Positions 42,778 to 53,790 are shown, numbered from the stretch's first letter. The stretch is DNA of 64,000 nucleotides from Palauibacter sp965207805 (GCA_965207805.1 OZ242312.1:744001-808000), one strand, 5' to 3'. Notes: generated by a model not told the origin, from the letters alone. Numbers and translations are program-made.

Positions 42778-44028
42778 ATGAGCAGAAAGGTGCTCCGTAG
42801 CGGCAACCTCCTTGACCGCCTCAAGGACCTTCTGAATGAGCATACGCATGTGGACATTGCTACGGCTTGGGCCACCGGCGGAAAGCATTTGCGAGTGTTG
42901 GCCGATGCTGCGAATCGCGAATCTGGAGGTGTGAAGGTCCGCGCCCTCGTCGGGATCTGGGGGAACGCGACCAGTCCAGACGCGTTGGAGGAGTTGAGCA
43001 GGATCGCCGACGGCGACCTCAGAATCGTCGAGAACGACCGTCTCTTCCACCCCAAGCTGTACCTGTTCGAGAGACGCGGGGACGGTATCGTGAGGCGTCA
43101 GGCGTGGATCGGAAGTGCGAACTTTACGAAGGCCGGATTCGGCGGTCAGAACGAAGAGATCGTGTTGGAAGTTGGCACGGGGGCTAGCGCCGATGCGTTG
43201 GCCGCCTGGTTCCAAGAACGGTGGGATGACTGCCCCACGCCGAGGCCTGTCTCGGAAGTGATTCGCAAGTACGAGGAAACACGGAAGCAGAACCCGCCCC
43301 CTCCGTCCCTCCGGCATGTCGTCTCGGGGCCGGTGTCCCGGCGGAGAGATCTTCTCGGGGACGCCCATCGTCCCCTGACTCTCGATGAGTACCGTCAGTC
43401 TCTGCTGCGGTGCGAAGAGATGTTGCGGAAAGAAGGAATGGCTTGGCAGATCTTGGACCCCAAAGGTGCCAGCCACATGAGAGTGATCGCCCGGCGTCGT
43501 GAGTTGCTGTTGGGCGACACGAGTTGGTCGGAGCTTGATCGCGAATCTCTCCAGCAACTGACAGGCAGCAGGTTCAAGCGGGAGTCGCAGTTCTGGGGGC
43601 TGCTCGGACGCATGACTCGCACCAACCGGCAGGCAGTGCTCCGGAACGAGGGCGAGATTCGAGCCGTCTTGAACGAGATTGGGAAGGCTCCCGATGCCAG
43701 CTTTCCGGACATCGCCGTTGAGGCGATGCAGAAACTGAAGGCCATTACGGTCAAGGGTGTGGGCTGGGCGACCCAGACGCTGTTGCTGTCGCTGGCGCGC
43801 CCGGATCGGCTGCTGCCGCTGGGCAGCACGTCGCGGAACGCGCTTGGCACACTCTCGGGCAAGGCCCCTACGACCCTTGGCAAACCCGAGAATTACCGAA
43901 AACTGCTTCTGTGGCTCTATGGTCAACCGTGGTACACCGACGGCCCACCAGCGGACGAGGGCTTGGAGCCGATATGGCGATTCCGAGCCGCTCTCGTTGA
44001 TGCGTTCGCGTACGAACCCGAGAAGTAG
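42778..44028 (+). CDS. PLD-domain protein, probable defence nuclease
   Basis: 416 residues from the ATG at 42778. It has one phospholipase-D site: His91 and Lys93 in LFHPKLYLF, then IGSANFTKAG with Ser113 and Asn115. The C-terminal region contains LKAITVKGVGWATQTLLLSL, which resembles a helix-hairpin-helix DNA-binding element. It is not accompanied by a methylase on its own strand. Single-gene PLD nucleases occur in defence islands, so that role is likely but unproven. The gene converges on the integrase fragment. Confidence 0.7.
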   Translation: MSRKVLRSGNLLDRLKDLLNEHTHVDIATAWATGGKHLRVLADAANRESGGVKVRALVGIWGNATSPDALEELSRIADGDLRIVENDRLFHPKLYLFERRGDGIVRRQAWIGSANFTKAGFGGQNEEIVLEVGTGASADALAAWFQERWDDCPTPRPVSEVIRKYEETRKQNPPPPSLRHVVSGPVSRRRDLLGDAHRPLTLDEYRQSLLRCEEMLRKEGMAWQILDPKGASHMRVIARRRELLLGDTSWSELDRESLQQLTGSRFKRESQFWGLLGRMTRTNRQAVLRNEGEIRAVLNEIGKAPDASFPDIAVEAMQKLKAITVKGVGWATQTLLLSLARPDRLLPLGSTSRNALGTLSGKAPTTLGKPENYRKLLLWLYGQPWYTDGPPADEGLEPIWRFRAALVDAFAYEPEK

Positions 44029-44079
44029 GGGGTCGGCATCTAGCGACGTGTCCCTCGGAACGTCCTCGGTAGCAGGTCA

Positions 44080-44720
44080 CTAGCCGATATAGAGACTCCA
44101 AGCCTGAAGGACCTCGGCCCGCCTTTCCAGCAGGTCGGACCGTTGATACGCCTGAACGACTTGGCTTCTCGGGACGTGGGCAAGGCAGGCTTCCGCAACC
44201 TCGGCGGAGACGCCCGACTCGGCCATCCACGACCGGGCGCTCGACCGGAATCCGTGCAGTGTCGAGGCGACCCCGGCGCGCTTGAGCACCCTTAGCGGCG
44301 CTTTCGGCGGAAGCGGCCCGCCGGTCCGCGACGGAAACACCAGCGTCGATCCGGCCGACAGCTTGCGTGCCCGTTCGAGCACGTCGAGGGCTGCGGTGCT
44401 GAGCGGGACGGTGAACTCACGGCCCGCCTTCATCCTCTCGACCGGGATCGTCCACGTCGCCGCGTCCATGTCGATCTCTTCCCAAAGCGCGCCCCTCGCT
44501 TCGCCGGGACGGACGGCGGTGAGGACGATCAGTTCGACGCACAGAGCCGCCGAAGGATGCGTGTCGGTGGTCCCGCGAACCGCTCGGAGCGCGGTCCCGA
44601 CCTCTCCGTGCGGGAGCGCGCGGTGGTGGGTTGTCGTGTGGCCGTTCGCCTTCGGCAGCGCAACGACCGCCCGGTCCACCGGGTTGTCCGCCCGGTAGTT
44701 TCGACCGATGCACCAGCGGA
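44080..44720 (-). pseudogene. C-terminal half of the P4-type integrase of element C
   Basis: It encodes CIGRNYRADNPVDRAVVALP through to QAWSLYIG and stop, with the catalytic R (VRPGEARG), HxxR (HGFRSSAR), H and Y (VVQAYQR) all present. The reading starts abruptly at the codons for RWC, where element B begins. The N-terminal half is at 61,456-61,980 on the same strand, so the original gene was cut by insertion of B. Confidence 0.85.
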
Positions 44721-44730
44721 CTGGGGACAG

Positions 44731-44799
44731 CCAGAATCACGGCAGGAAATCAGCTAACTACTTACAGGACAGCACGATCTGCGCTTCCTGCCCTTTCTC
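44731..44799 (+). repeat. Left-end block of element B
   Basis: It begins CCAGAATCACGGCAGGAAAT and matches 17,052-17,120 in element A, 10 bp inside the core. It is probably a recognition site for integrase or its helper at the left end. Confidence 0.6.
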
Positions 44800-44892
44800 T
44801 GGACTTTGCTGGACCGTGCCGCTGGAGCGGGAAAACCGCCTCAATTCCCGGGAAGTTGCGGGAGTCGAAACCTGTCCCGGAACCATCCCGCC

Positions 44893-45213
44893 TTAGTACC
44901 GAACGCATGTCCGTGCCTGCGCCGAGGCGTTCCTCCGGATCACCCGGTCGCGGAGAAGTGACGAGGGTTGGAAGACCGGCGCGGCGCGGGCTGGAACCTC
45001 GACCGGTTCCCCCGTCCTGGGGTTGCGGGCGGTGCGGCGCTTTCGGCGTCGCACCTTGAAAGTCCCGAATCCCCGGATCTCTATGCCCTCTCCCCGCTCA
45101 AGCGCGTCCTTCACGGCGTCGAGGAACGCGTCGACCACGAGCCCGCAGTCCTTCTTGGTGACCCTTGGGCCGAGCGCCTCGGCGGCGCGCTCGACGAGAT
45201 CGGCTTTGGTCAT
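44893..45213 (-). CDS. HU-family histone-like DNA-binding protein
   Basis: 106 residues. MTKADLVERAAEALG, then IEIRGFGTFKVRRRKRRTAR, then NPRTGEPVEVPARAAPVFQP are the HU/IHF signature, with the usual proline at the tip of the DNA-binding arm. The last 20 residues are a basic tail. It may assist recombination of element B or act as a nucleoid protein. It sits near the left end of the element with no operon partner. Confidence 0.9.
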   Translation of the reverse strand: MTKADLVERAAEALGPRVTKKDCGLVVDAFLDAVKDALERGEGIEIRGFGTFKVRRRKRRTARNPRTGEPVEVPARAAPVFQPSSLLRDRVIRRNASAQARTCVRY

Positions 45214-45499
45214 GTCGGTTCTCCAGGTCCCAGATGTGGAAGAGTCTTGTCGTTGTCCACCAAGAACTTGCGGTTCCGCACCACCCTTTCGTCAAGTTCG
45301 CGACCGGTTCTGGTCGGGAAGGTGCCGCCTCAAGCCGCTCGCGGCGTTCGCCGGTTGTCGTCCGGCGGGCGACAGCCTTGGACTTGGATGATGATCGCAT
45401 CGTCCGCCGCCGGGGGCTGAAGGTCTCGGTGTCCGGCAACTAGCGCGTGACGTTCCGGTTCGGGGACGGCGCGGCCGCTTGGCGGTGAGCCCGTCCCGG

Positions 45500-45739
45500 T
45501 CGAGCACACGCCGAGTCTTCCCAGCCGAGCACTTCGACTTCATCGTCATCGACGAGTGTCACCGCTCGATCTACAACGTCTGGCGGCACGTCATCGAGTG
45601 CTTCGACGCGTTTCTGATCGGGGTGATCGCGACGCCGACCCCGCAGACCATCAGGTTCTTCCGCAGCAACGTCGTGCAGGCCTATTCGCATGCGAAGGCG
45701 GCGGTGGACCGGATCAATGGACAAGTGCTTCGCGATTGA
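45500..45739 (+). pseudogene. Fragment of a type I restriction HsdR helicase
   Basis: The frame FPAEHFDFIVIDECHRSIYN, then WRHVIECFDAFLIGVIATPT, then QTIRFFRSNVVQAYSHAKAA matches the DEAD-box and motif III region of HsdR subunits. Motifs I and VI and both ends are missing, so it is a remnant of about 80 codons. The rest of 45,214-45,763 shows no gene. Confidence 0.7.
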
Positions 45740-45763
45740 CTCGGCAGAAGTAGCACGGCGTCG

Positions 45764-46363
45764 TCAGCCGTCCAGCCGGATCCGGATCACTACTCCGCCC
45801 ATGGTTTCGTTCAGCCCGAAGTCGTCGCGCGGGCTGTCAGGGTGGGCGTTATGACAGGCGATGCAGGCCGGGGAAACCGCAACGTCCGCGTACACCGCCG
45901 TGAAGTACTCGGCACCGCCGAGCGTCTCCGTGCGGTAGAACGGCGTAAACGGGTCTTCGGCAACGCTCTGGAGGCCCGCCGTTTCAGCCTCCGTCGTGGG
46001 GGCGTTCCGCGTGTTGATCGGCCACATCGAGAGGAGTGCGTAGCTGAAGGCGTCGGTCCTCTCCGCCGTCAGCTGAGCACCCATGCGGAACATCTGCGCG
46101 GGCAGGGGCAACGCCCTGTCGTCCTCCCAGTGCTCGCTGGCGAGGATGACCCCTTCCTGATCCTGAAGCCGATGGACCACGTGCCGGGCGTATACGGTGC
46201 GATCCGATTCGAGAACGTGGTGAAGGGCGTCTGCCATCATCCGTGGCGAGATTCCGGATTCCGAGTTCTGATCGTCCAGCGTTGCCCCGCCGCATCCGAC
46301 AAGCGATGCGACGAGGGTTAGGTGGGCAATCCCCCGAGCGAGGCGCGAAACAGGCTTGTCCAT
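45764..46363 (-). CDS. DUF3365 (Tll0287-like) heme lipoprotein
   Basis: 199 residues. The signal peptide (HLTLVASLVGC) ends in a lipobox. The C-terminal half carries SPACIACHNAHPDSPRDDF, a CxxCH heme site in the context typical of DUF3365, and WPINTRNAPT is another family feature. Such proteins are single-heme sensors or electron carriers. GAAGGA precedes the ATG by six bases. The gene starts 14 nt after the multiheme cytochrome and completes the redox operon. Confidence 0.8.
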   Translation of the reverse strand: MDKPVSRLARGIAHLTLVASLVGCGGATLDDQNSESGISPRMMADALHHVLESDRTVYARHVVHRLQDQEGVILASEHWEDDRALPLPAQMFRMGAQLTAERTDAFSYALLSMWPINTRNAPTTEAETAGLQSVAEDPFTPFYRTETLGGAEYFTAVYADVAVSPACIACHNAHPDSPRDDFGLNETMGGVVIRIRLDG

Positions 46364-46377
46364 CTTGATTCCTTCGG

Positions 46378-47700
46378 TCAGGGCGGAGATTCCGCATCAT
46401 CGTTTCTTCGCGACAATACCATGTCGATGCTCTCTATATGCCCAGCCGGCGTCCCGGCGAAGTTGCGTCGAATCAGATCCGGATCGGCCAGGGCGTCCAG
46501 CGAAAACGCGAGCGAGTGGCAGTGCAGGCACACGTCGCGGATCATCTTCTCGTTCGGCCTCAGATTGTCGTTCTGGTTGTGCTCGACCACGGTGCGCAGG
46601 TCTCCGGCCACCCGGCGCGGGACTCTAGGCAGATGACAGGACGAGCAGCTGACCCCGCTGCCGGGAGGCGACGCGCCCGCAACCTCCGACAGCCAGACTC
46701 GCCCATGAGGTGACTCGGGATACGACTCGGAGTGTTCGTCCGCGTGACACGACACGCAGGCACCGACCGCCGCGCGTTGCACATCGATGGCGTGGACATC
46801 GTGGCAGGAGTTGCAACCAAGGATCTCCGATCGCGCGGCGGCGCGCATGGGCAGGCGCGCCATGGACGGCGACACCGGGTCCAAGCCCGCGGAGATTCGC
46901 ATGCCGTGTTTGCCGGCGAGAAACCCCTCCGGCTCGACTTGGTGGCAGGACGCGCAGGTGTCGCGGGGGGGATGATCGACCCATTCCGCGCCATTGCTCC
47001 GGTGACAGTCGGAGCAAGACACCCCGCCCGCGGCGTGGGCGGATCCAGCCCAAGCCGCGACAAGCTCGGGCGCGGAGGAGACGGGACCATCGGCGTCGGC
47101 GGCGCTCAGCGGCGTGCGCGTCCCTGGGCCGTGCGCGACCCAAGGTTCCCGCTCCGGCAGCCGTCCGGGGAAGGTGGCGGCCTGCGCGACCGCGTGTTCC
47201 GCGAGAAAGTTCTCGTAGAGAGCCCTGTTGTCGTGGTAGTTGTGGCACCCTGCGGACGCGCAGGTGTTAGCCGGAAAGTCCCGGTGCGTGGGGCGTTCCC
47301 GGGCAACTTCGCCGTGACAGACGGCGCAAAAGTCCGGGGGAAGGGTGACACCCATCGGAGCCGTGATCTCGGGGCGGTGTTCGGTGTGGCAGACGACGCA
47401 TCGGCGCGCGTCTACTTTCGCCAGGTCGTCGGCGTGCCGGGGATCGCTGAAGATCTGCACCGAGTGGGAATCCTGGGCGCGCTCCAGTTCGGCGGCGTGA
47501 CAGTCGAGGCATGCCGCCTGCGGAACTCCACCGAAGGGTGTGTGGCAGGTCGTGCAGGCGACCTCGATCTGATGATGGCCGTCGCTCGCCGGACCGGGCA
47601 GGAAGGCGACTTTCGCCGGACGCCTGAGACTGAAGCCCAGATACCCCGCCACGGTCGCGGAGAGCAGCAGCCAGACGAGGGTCGGGCGGCCAACGCGCAT
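46378..47700 (-). CDS. Multiheme c-type cytochrome (about 11 hemes)
   Basis: 440 residues from the ATG at 47700. An N-terminal membrane anchor or signal (LVWLLLSATVAGYLGF) is followed by ten CxxCH sites (CTTCH, CLDCH, CVVCH, CAVCH, CSDCH, CASCH, CNSCH, CVSCH, CSSCH, CLHCH) and one CX4CH (CASAGCH). Many additional histidines could be distal ligands. Cytochromes of this kind pass electrons across the periplasm. The gene starts just after the stop of a membrane flavoprotein, the likely electron donor. Confidence 0.85.
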   Translation of the reverse strand: MRVGRPTLVWLLLSATVAGYLGFSLRRPAKVAFLPGPASDGHHQIEVACTTCHTPFGGVPQAACLDCHAAELERAQDSHSVQIFSDPRHADDLAKVDARRCVVCHTEHRPEITAPMGVTLPPDFCAVCHGEVARERPTHRDFPANTCASAGCHNYHDNRALYENFLAEHAVAQAATFPGRLPEREPWVAHGPGTRTPLSAADADGPVSSAPELVAAWAGSAHAAGGVSCSDCHRSNGAEWVDHPPRDTCASCHQVEPEGFLAGKHGMRISAGLDPVSPSMARLPMRAAARSEILGCNSCHDVHAIDVQRAAVGACVSCHADEHSESYPESPHGRVWLSEVAGASPPGSGVSCSSCHLPRVPRRVAGDLRTVVEHNQNDNLRPNEKMIRDVCLHCHSLAFSLDALADPDLIRRNFAGTPAGHIESIDMVLSRRNDDAESPP

Positions 47701-47702
47701 GG

Positions 47703-49625
47703 TCAAAAATAGTAGGCCGACAGAATGTGGAATGCCAGCAGGACCGGAAGCGGCCAGACCGCGATGACATGCAACCAGAACAGGGTTCGGGCGCGTCGGT
47801 GGCCGAAGCCCGCCGCGGCTGCGGTCCCGAACACCGTGGCGCACAGGAACGAAAGAGTCAGCATCAGGTTTAGACCGGACCCGAGGCGAAGGCCGGTGTG
47901 CGTCACGAGAGCGACCAGCGACAACCCCGCCAGCCCGGCGTGCGCCAGCCGCCACATTCCCATGCTTGCGAACCGGATACGCCTCCAGCGCTTGCGCAGC
48001 GAGAGCCCGAGGGTCGCCAACGCGCAGCCCAGAACCGTGAATCCGGTGATCTGTCTCCAGCCGCCGTCGCGATAGAGAACGTCCCAGAATCCGCTCTCCA
48101 TTACGCTGGTCGCCAGCGGGGTGGGAGGCCCGAGAGCGATCACGAGGGCCAGGATCAGCACAGCCGCAGCAGCGGTCGGAAGTCCGGGCGGACGATTTTC
48201 CGCGGTCCGGGCGGATACATCCCCAACCAGTTCGGATAACAGAGGCCTGCAAGCACCACAGACGCTGGAGGCCCCGGTGCGCGCGGCCATGGCCTCCACG
48301 GAGTCGCATCCCTCCCGCCAAGCGTCTGTCAGAGCGGCCCGGGTCACGCCCAAGCAGTTGCACACGACCCTTGTCGGCGGCCATTCCAACACGGGAATCT
48401 GCACGGAGTGCGGCAGAAGCATGCCATCGCGCCGAAACCGCCTGAGTTGCCACGGCCAGACCGGGCGACGCTGGTCGATGAAGTCCTGTACGACGCTCAA
48501 CTCCTCCCAAGGACCGATGGATGTGGCCGAGATGATCTGGCCCGCTCGGAGCCGCAACTGGCGGTACGACCCGCTCCGGCACCACGTCACGGTCTCTCCG
48601 GCGACGGCGGTGTCGCCCAGCGCCCAGATGTCGATGCCGACCAGCCTAAGCCGGGTCGTCGGCGTATACCGTCCATGAAGGCTGTCGCCGCCGGCCATGA
48701 TATCGGCTAGCACCTCGGCCATCCGGTAGCCCGGACCCGCCTGTCCGTGGACGGCGCGGCGGTGGCAGGCGCACTCGCCGATCGCGTGGATGGACGGGTC
48801 GGAACTGCGGAGTCGATCGTTTACCACGATGCCCCCGGTCCTGTACGCGACACTTATGCCGCATGCCCGGGCAAGCTGATCCCGGGGACGGACGCCTGCG
48901 GCGAGCACGACCATGTCCGTGACCAGCGGCATGTCCAGACCCGTGATCTTCAGGGCCAGCGCGCCGCCGCTCCTGGCTTCGATCCGCGTCAATCCGGCTC
49001 CCGGCATCGGTTGGATGCCGACCCTCCGAACCGCCGTCTCCAGCAGCGTCCCGGCGTCGCGTGCGAACTGGCGGCTGAGCAGGTGAGATGAACGCTCCAC
49101 CACCACTACATGGAGACCCATCCGACGAAGACCCTCGGCCACCTCGATCCCCAGTAGGCCGCCACCCACGACGACCGCCCGCTTCGCTTCCAGCGCCCGG
49201 CTGCGGATCCGTTCGAGATCTTGAAAGGTGCGGTAGACGAACACGCCCTCGCCGTCGGCCCCTTCGATACGCGGGATCACCGGGGCCGAACCCGTTGCCA
49301 AAACGAGACGATCAAAGCCGACTCGTTCCGCGTCCGCAGTCTCGACGACGCGCCGCTCCCGGTCAATGGACACCACGCGGGTGTCCGTCACCACCCGAAC
49401 CCCGTGGTCCGCACTCCATTGCCGGGATGGAAGGACAAGACGCCCTAGATCGCCGTGGTCGAGCCACTCCGTGAGACGCACCCGGTTGTAGGCCGGCAGG
49501 GGCTCCTCGCCGAAGACAGTCAGGTCGTAACGGTCCAGAGCGTCAAGCCACCGCAGGCGTTCGACGAATCTGTGAGCGGCGATGCCGAAACCCACTATGA
49601 CAAGACGCTCGCGCGTGTCGCGCAC
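47703..49625 (-). CDS. NirB-like FAD/NAD(P) oxidoreductase fused to BFD and membrane domains
   Basis: 640 residues, GTG start. The first 400 form a pyridine-nucleotide disulfide-type fold: FAD site LVIVGFGIAAHRFVERL at the N-terminus and NAD site VVVGGGLLGIEVAEGL near residue 150. A BFD-like [2Fe-2S] domain follows (VVCNCLGVTR to SVCGACRPLL, four cysteines). The last 150 residues hold about four membrane helices (AAAAVLILALVIAL, GFTVLGCALATLGLSL, GLAGLSLVALVTHTGL, ATVFGTAAAAGF). The first two parts match nitrite reductase large subunits; the membrane tail is unusual. It probably passes NAD(P)H electrons to the adjacent multiheme cytochrome. Confidence 0.8.
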   Translation of the reverse strand: MRDTRERLVIVGFGIAAHRFVERLRWLDALDRYDLTVFGEEPLPAYNRVRLTEWLDHGDLGRLVLPSRQWSADHGVRVVTDTRVVSIDRERRVVETADAERVGFDRLVLATGSAPVIPRIEGADGEGVFVYRTFQDLERIRSRALEAKRAVVVGGGLLGIEVAEGLRRMGLHVVVVERSSHLLSRQFARDAGTLLETAVRRVGIQPMPGAGLTRIEARSGGALALKITGLDMPLVTDMVVLAAGVRPRDQLARACGISVAYRTGGIVVNDRLRSSDPSIHAIGECACHRRAVHGQAGPGYRMAEVLADIMAGGDSLHGRYTPTTRLRLVGIDIWALGDTAVAGETVTWCRSGSYRQLRLRAGQIISATSIGPWEELSVVQDFIDQRRPVWPWQLRRFRRDGMLLPHSVQIPVLEWPPTRVVCNCLGVTRAALTDAWREGCDSVEAMAARTGASSVCGACRPLLSELVGDVSARTAENRPPGLPTAAAAVLILALVIALGPPTPLATSVMESGFWDVLYRDGGWRQITGFTVLGCALATLGLSLRKRWRRIRFASMGMWRLAHAGLAGLSLVALVTHTGLRLGSGLNLMLTLSFLCATVFGTAAAAGFGHRRARTLFWLHVIAVWPLPVLLAFHILSAYYF

Positions 49626-49733
49626 TTCAGCCCTCAGTCCGACCGAGCAAGCTCACGTTCCGCAGTCTCGTGAGTTGGACGGCCCATTGGCGTAAGCCGA
49701 TGCGTGTTCATGGAGATGGACTCGCGGAGTTGG

Positions 49734-52700
49734 TCACAGATCGATCTCCGCGTCGGCTTGGCCGCCGGCGAGCGCGCTCGTCCACGCGAGGCACAGGTCG
49801 CGGGAGCGGTAGCCCCCGTACACGGCCTTCTCGTCGCGTTCCACGATCGGGAAGGTAGAGTAGACGTAACGGATGTCGTCGCGATCCGTGACGCCGTAGA
49901 GGTGGAAGTAGAGCGCGTCCAGCTTGGCGCGCAGATTGAGGCGGCGCTCGGCATCCCATTGGAAGGGCGGCAAGACTTCGCCGTCGCCGCCCACATAGCC
50001 GATGTCACGAGCGAATGGCGCCATATCGTGAGCCGTATAGCTGAGTTCCAGCACCGCTTCACGGACGATCTCCTCCGCCGTCTTGGGTCCGAATATCGCG
50101 GCCCCGTACCGCTTAGGTGGTACGACGGGAAGTTGCTCCGTGATGTACCAGTTGAGGTGCGTGCTCTGCACCTTTTGGCGGGCGACAAAATCGAAGATGA
50201 CAGCGCCCAGATTGCCCAGCAGCAGGATGCCGTTTGACTCGATCCGCTCACCTTCAGGCAACATCGCTGGAAGGGTGTTCCCGAGTCCAACCGCAGGCAC
50301 GGCGGCAGCGATCACGGTCCTCGCGTCCGTCGCGCGAGCGATGTCACGGAAGGCGATGGTCCAACCGATATCGTCTGGGAATGAAGTTTCCTTCCTTGGC
50401 ACCCAGTACTGCGGTGTTGGCAAAAAGGCCGGATCGGCCTTCAACTCGGCCCCGATGTCGTCACTGAGGGCCGGATTGTGGAGGTTCCTTTCGTTCACGT
50501 GAACAGAAGCCGCGCGGTGATCGAATTGGTGTATCATCCGCCCCACGTAGAGCGGCACCCATTCGCCTGACGCGCTCTGGTATCGGTTGCCGCCCACCGG
50601 CCACGCGCCCTCCTTCTCCTCCAGTTCCAAGCGGGTGCGGAACAGGCCGGAGTCGTTGGTCATGTGGAACATCGTCGAGTACTTCACCGGCCACGCCTTC
50701 ACGGCCTCGCCCGAAGAGCGGTCCACCAGCACCGGCAGGCGGTCGTAGATCGCCGTCGTGAGTTCCGCGTCGCGCCGCGACCGGAAGATGGGAGCCGTGC
50801 CCGTGTTCGGATTCACCCCTGCGAAGTCGGCCGCCGAGAGCGGAAAGCACCGCTCCGGGTCTTCGGTCTCCGAAACGTCTTGCAGGAAGAAGGCACAGCG
50901 GGCCGGTTCGCTCCCCGGTGCGGGGCTGGCGACAAAGGCGCAGAACTTGAATCGGCTGTCCACGTCGGGGAAGAAGGGCGTGGTGTCGTAGCGCGTCCGC
51001 CGGTTCTCGAAGTCGTAGAGGGCCTTGAGCCGCCCCTCCGTCGCCACGCTCTTGAAGAACGGGGCCGCCATCTTGTCGGACGCGATGCCGGACGGCACGA
51101 GAAGCCCGACCATGCCGTCGGGCTTGACGAGCGTAATGGCCCGCTCGACGAACAGCGAGTAGAGGTTGAGGTCGCCGCGGGCCAGCAGCGGATAGTCTCC
51201 CGAGGTCCGGGCCACCCGAGCGCCCGCCGCCGCCCGCTCGCTCGCAAGGCGAAAATCCTCCGCCAGCGGGTCCTCCGCCTTCTGGAGTTCGGCGATCATG
51301 CGCTTCCTGTCGGCGGCGCGGGGAGCCATGGCGATCTCCGGTCGGCGGGCCGCGAACCATTCGACCTGTTGGAGCTTCATCCGGTCCCAAGGGGGATTGC
51401 CGATCACCGCGTCGAAGCCGCCCGTCAACTCCTTGGCCTCCCAGTCGGACCACACGCCGGGGAAGGCGGCCTGCCAGTTCAGGAACCGCGCGCTCGCGGC
51501 CAAGCCCAAGGCATCGTTCAGGTGAGGGAGGTGGGCATCCTTCGAGTCGAACGGCTCCCCCTGGGCGATGGCGATCTGGTCGCCGAACACGCCATCGAGC
51601 CACTTGAGGAACGCGGTCTTGACCGGTCCTCTTCTGGGGATTCCCAGCCAGTCGAACGCGTGAAGCAGCGACATGAACGCGTGCAGGGGAGCGGTCATCT
51701 CGGAGACTTCGGCGAAGATGTCGGCGGAGCGGTGCGCCTCGGCGATCTCGGCGTCCGTGAGCCCCTCGATGATCTGCATGGGCGCGGCCGCCCGCGTGGC
51801 CCGCGCGAGCGGGTCCCCGAAGGAACAGGCTGCTCTGCTCGTCCGTCCTTCGGATCGTGGGCTCCACCCAAGCGCCGAACAGGCTGTCGCCGCAGCGGAG
51901 ATGATGATCCAGAAAGCTCAGCGGAGCACCGACGGTGAAGGTGTGGAGCCACAGCGAGACCTTGGCCAGTTCCACCGCCATCGGATTCTTGTCCACCCCG
52001 TAGACGCACCGCTTGAGCACCATGCGGCGGACGATGTGGCGGTCGTCGAGTTGGCCCGGATCGAACGTCCAGCCCCGGTCCTCGGCGTTGTCCATGATCG
52101 TGTTGCGGATCCCCTCGATCCGCTCCGCGAGCGGCGACAGGTATCCCTCCACAAGCGCCTCGGCCTCGGCCATCGCCTCGATGACGCGGTCGGCGACGTA
52201 GTCCACGAGGTTGACGAGGAAGTGTCCGGATCCCATCGCCGGATCGCAGACCTTCAGTTCGAGCGTTCGCTCGGCCGGATCGAGCCGCTTCAGGCGGCCC
52301 ATGCGCCGATCCTCCGGGACCTCTCGGGAAGCGAGATCGGCCGCCTCGGCGGCGAAGGCGTCCATCCGGGTGTCCACGAGCGGCTCGACGGCTTCCCGGA
52401 CAATCAGATCGACCAGATCGTCCGGCGTGTAGTAGCTGCCCGAGTCCTTGCGTGCGAACACGTTCGGACGGACGACGATGTTCCCGTCCTCGCGGACCAC
52501 TTCACGTTCGAGGAGTCGCTCGTAGATCGAGCCGAGTTGCTGAACCCCGAGATCCCGGTAGTTGATGTACCGGCGTCCGAGGGGCGTCCGCTCGAACGAC
52601 AGCGCGTCGATCACGTCGGCCATCACGGCGTCGCCCAACCGCACGCCCGACAGCATGGGCGCGCCGTCGCGGTCGAACAGCCCTCCGTTGTAGGGAGGAA

Positions 52701-53790
52701 GACCTATCGAGGCGTCGCCCTGGTCGATGGCCCGGCACAGATCGTCGAACGCGGACCAGTAGCGCGCCGCCGCGACCGAGAACACATCCCCCTCGTCCTT
52801 GCGGCGTCCGATGTCGCCGCGCACCCGGTCCCGGAGCGCGTAGTCGTCGTACCGGCTGTCCCGGACCGGCAGGAGATCGCGGTCCTCCGCGTAGAGCACG
52901 AACAGGAGCCTGTAGAGCACTACCAGCGCCGCGTCCCGCACCTCGTCCAGCGGGGCGTTGGAATCGGCCTCCGCAAGCGCACGGACAAGGTCCGGGAAGA
53001 CCTGCTCGAAGACCACCGCCGACAGGCTGCTCGCCACCCGCTCCCGATGGTAGCGGGCCTCGGCGATGGCCCGCTCGTGGAACGTCCGCTCGTCCGCCGC
53101 GTCGGGAAGGAAGGCATCCCGCCGGAACACCAGCGCGAACACCTTGAGCCAGTGCCTCCGCTCGTCGGCCGGGAGGCTGTCGCCGCCATCGGCCGAATGC
53201 CCGAGAACCGCCCCGAGATCGAGCTCGAAGAACTGCTCGGAGACCGAACGCGCCCCGGCCCAGTAGAGCCGCCAGCGGGCACCGTTCGTCAGGATGCCCC
53301 AGCGCACCTTGCCGGTGGTCACGTCGTCGATGCGCCGGAGGTAGCGCAGCATCTGGGTCGAGGGCGCGGACTCCTCGCCCCGGCGCCCCGAACGGCGATC
53401 GAGGGGCCGCAGCCAGCGCTTGGACTCGACGATGGCCAGACCGTGGCCGTAGCGCTTCCACTCGTCGGCGAAGCGGTTGGCGCGGTCCTTCGCGGCACCG
53501 TCCGCGAACAGCAATCCGTCCGGCACGTCGTGGCGACCCACCGGCGACAGGTTCTGCTGCCTGAGGTGGGCCGTCCAACCGAGTCGCTTCAACACCGGCC
53601 AGATCAAGTCCTCTTCGGTCTGGCTCTCGTTGGGTGACAGGTCCGTGGGGAAGCCGTCCAACCGGGCCTGCAACGCGGCCTCAAGGTCGTCAAGGGCCGA
53701 CGCCGACACGTCGTGCCAGTCGGGAAGCTCAGTGATCGCTTCCCGGAGGAAGCCCTCCGCGAAGAGGCTACCGTCAAAGAGTCGGGACAC
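49734..53790 (-). pseudogene. Type IIG-like RM gene split by a 4-bp frameshift
   Basis: The GTG at 53790 opens a frame with a nuclease-like site (VPDGLLFAD at 89-97, then VESKRW at 121-126, a PD-ExK pattern) and a methylase SAM motif, CDPAMGSGHF, at 515-524. Near 51,820 the frame fails: an extra GAAG sits between LF and the expected GDPLARATRAAAP. The rest (NPPWDRMK motif IV, then the target-recognition region) continues in another frame to 49734. Repaired, it would be about 1,350 residues. As written, modification is lost. A sequencing error or reversible shift is possible. Confidence 0.75.
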
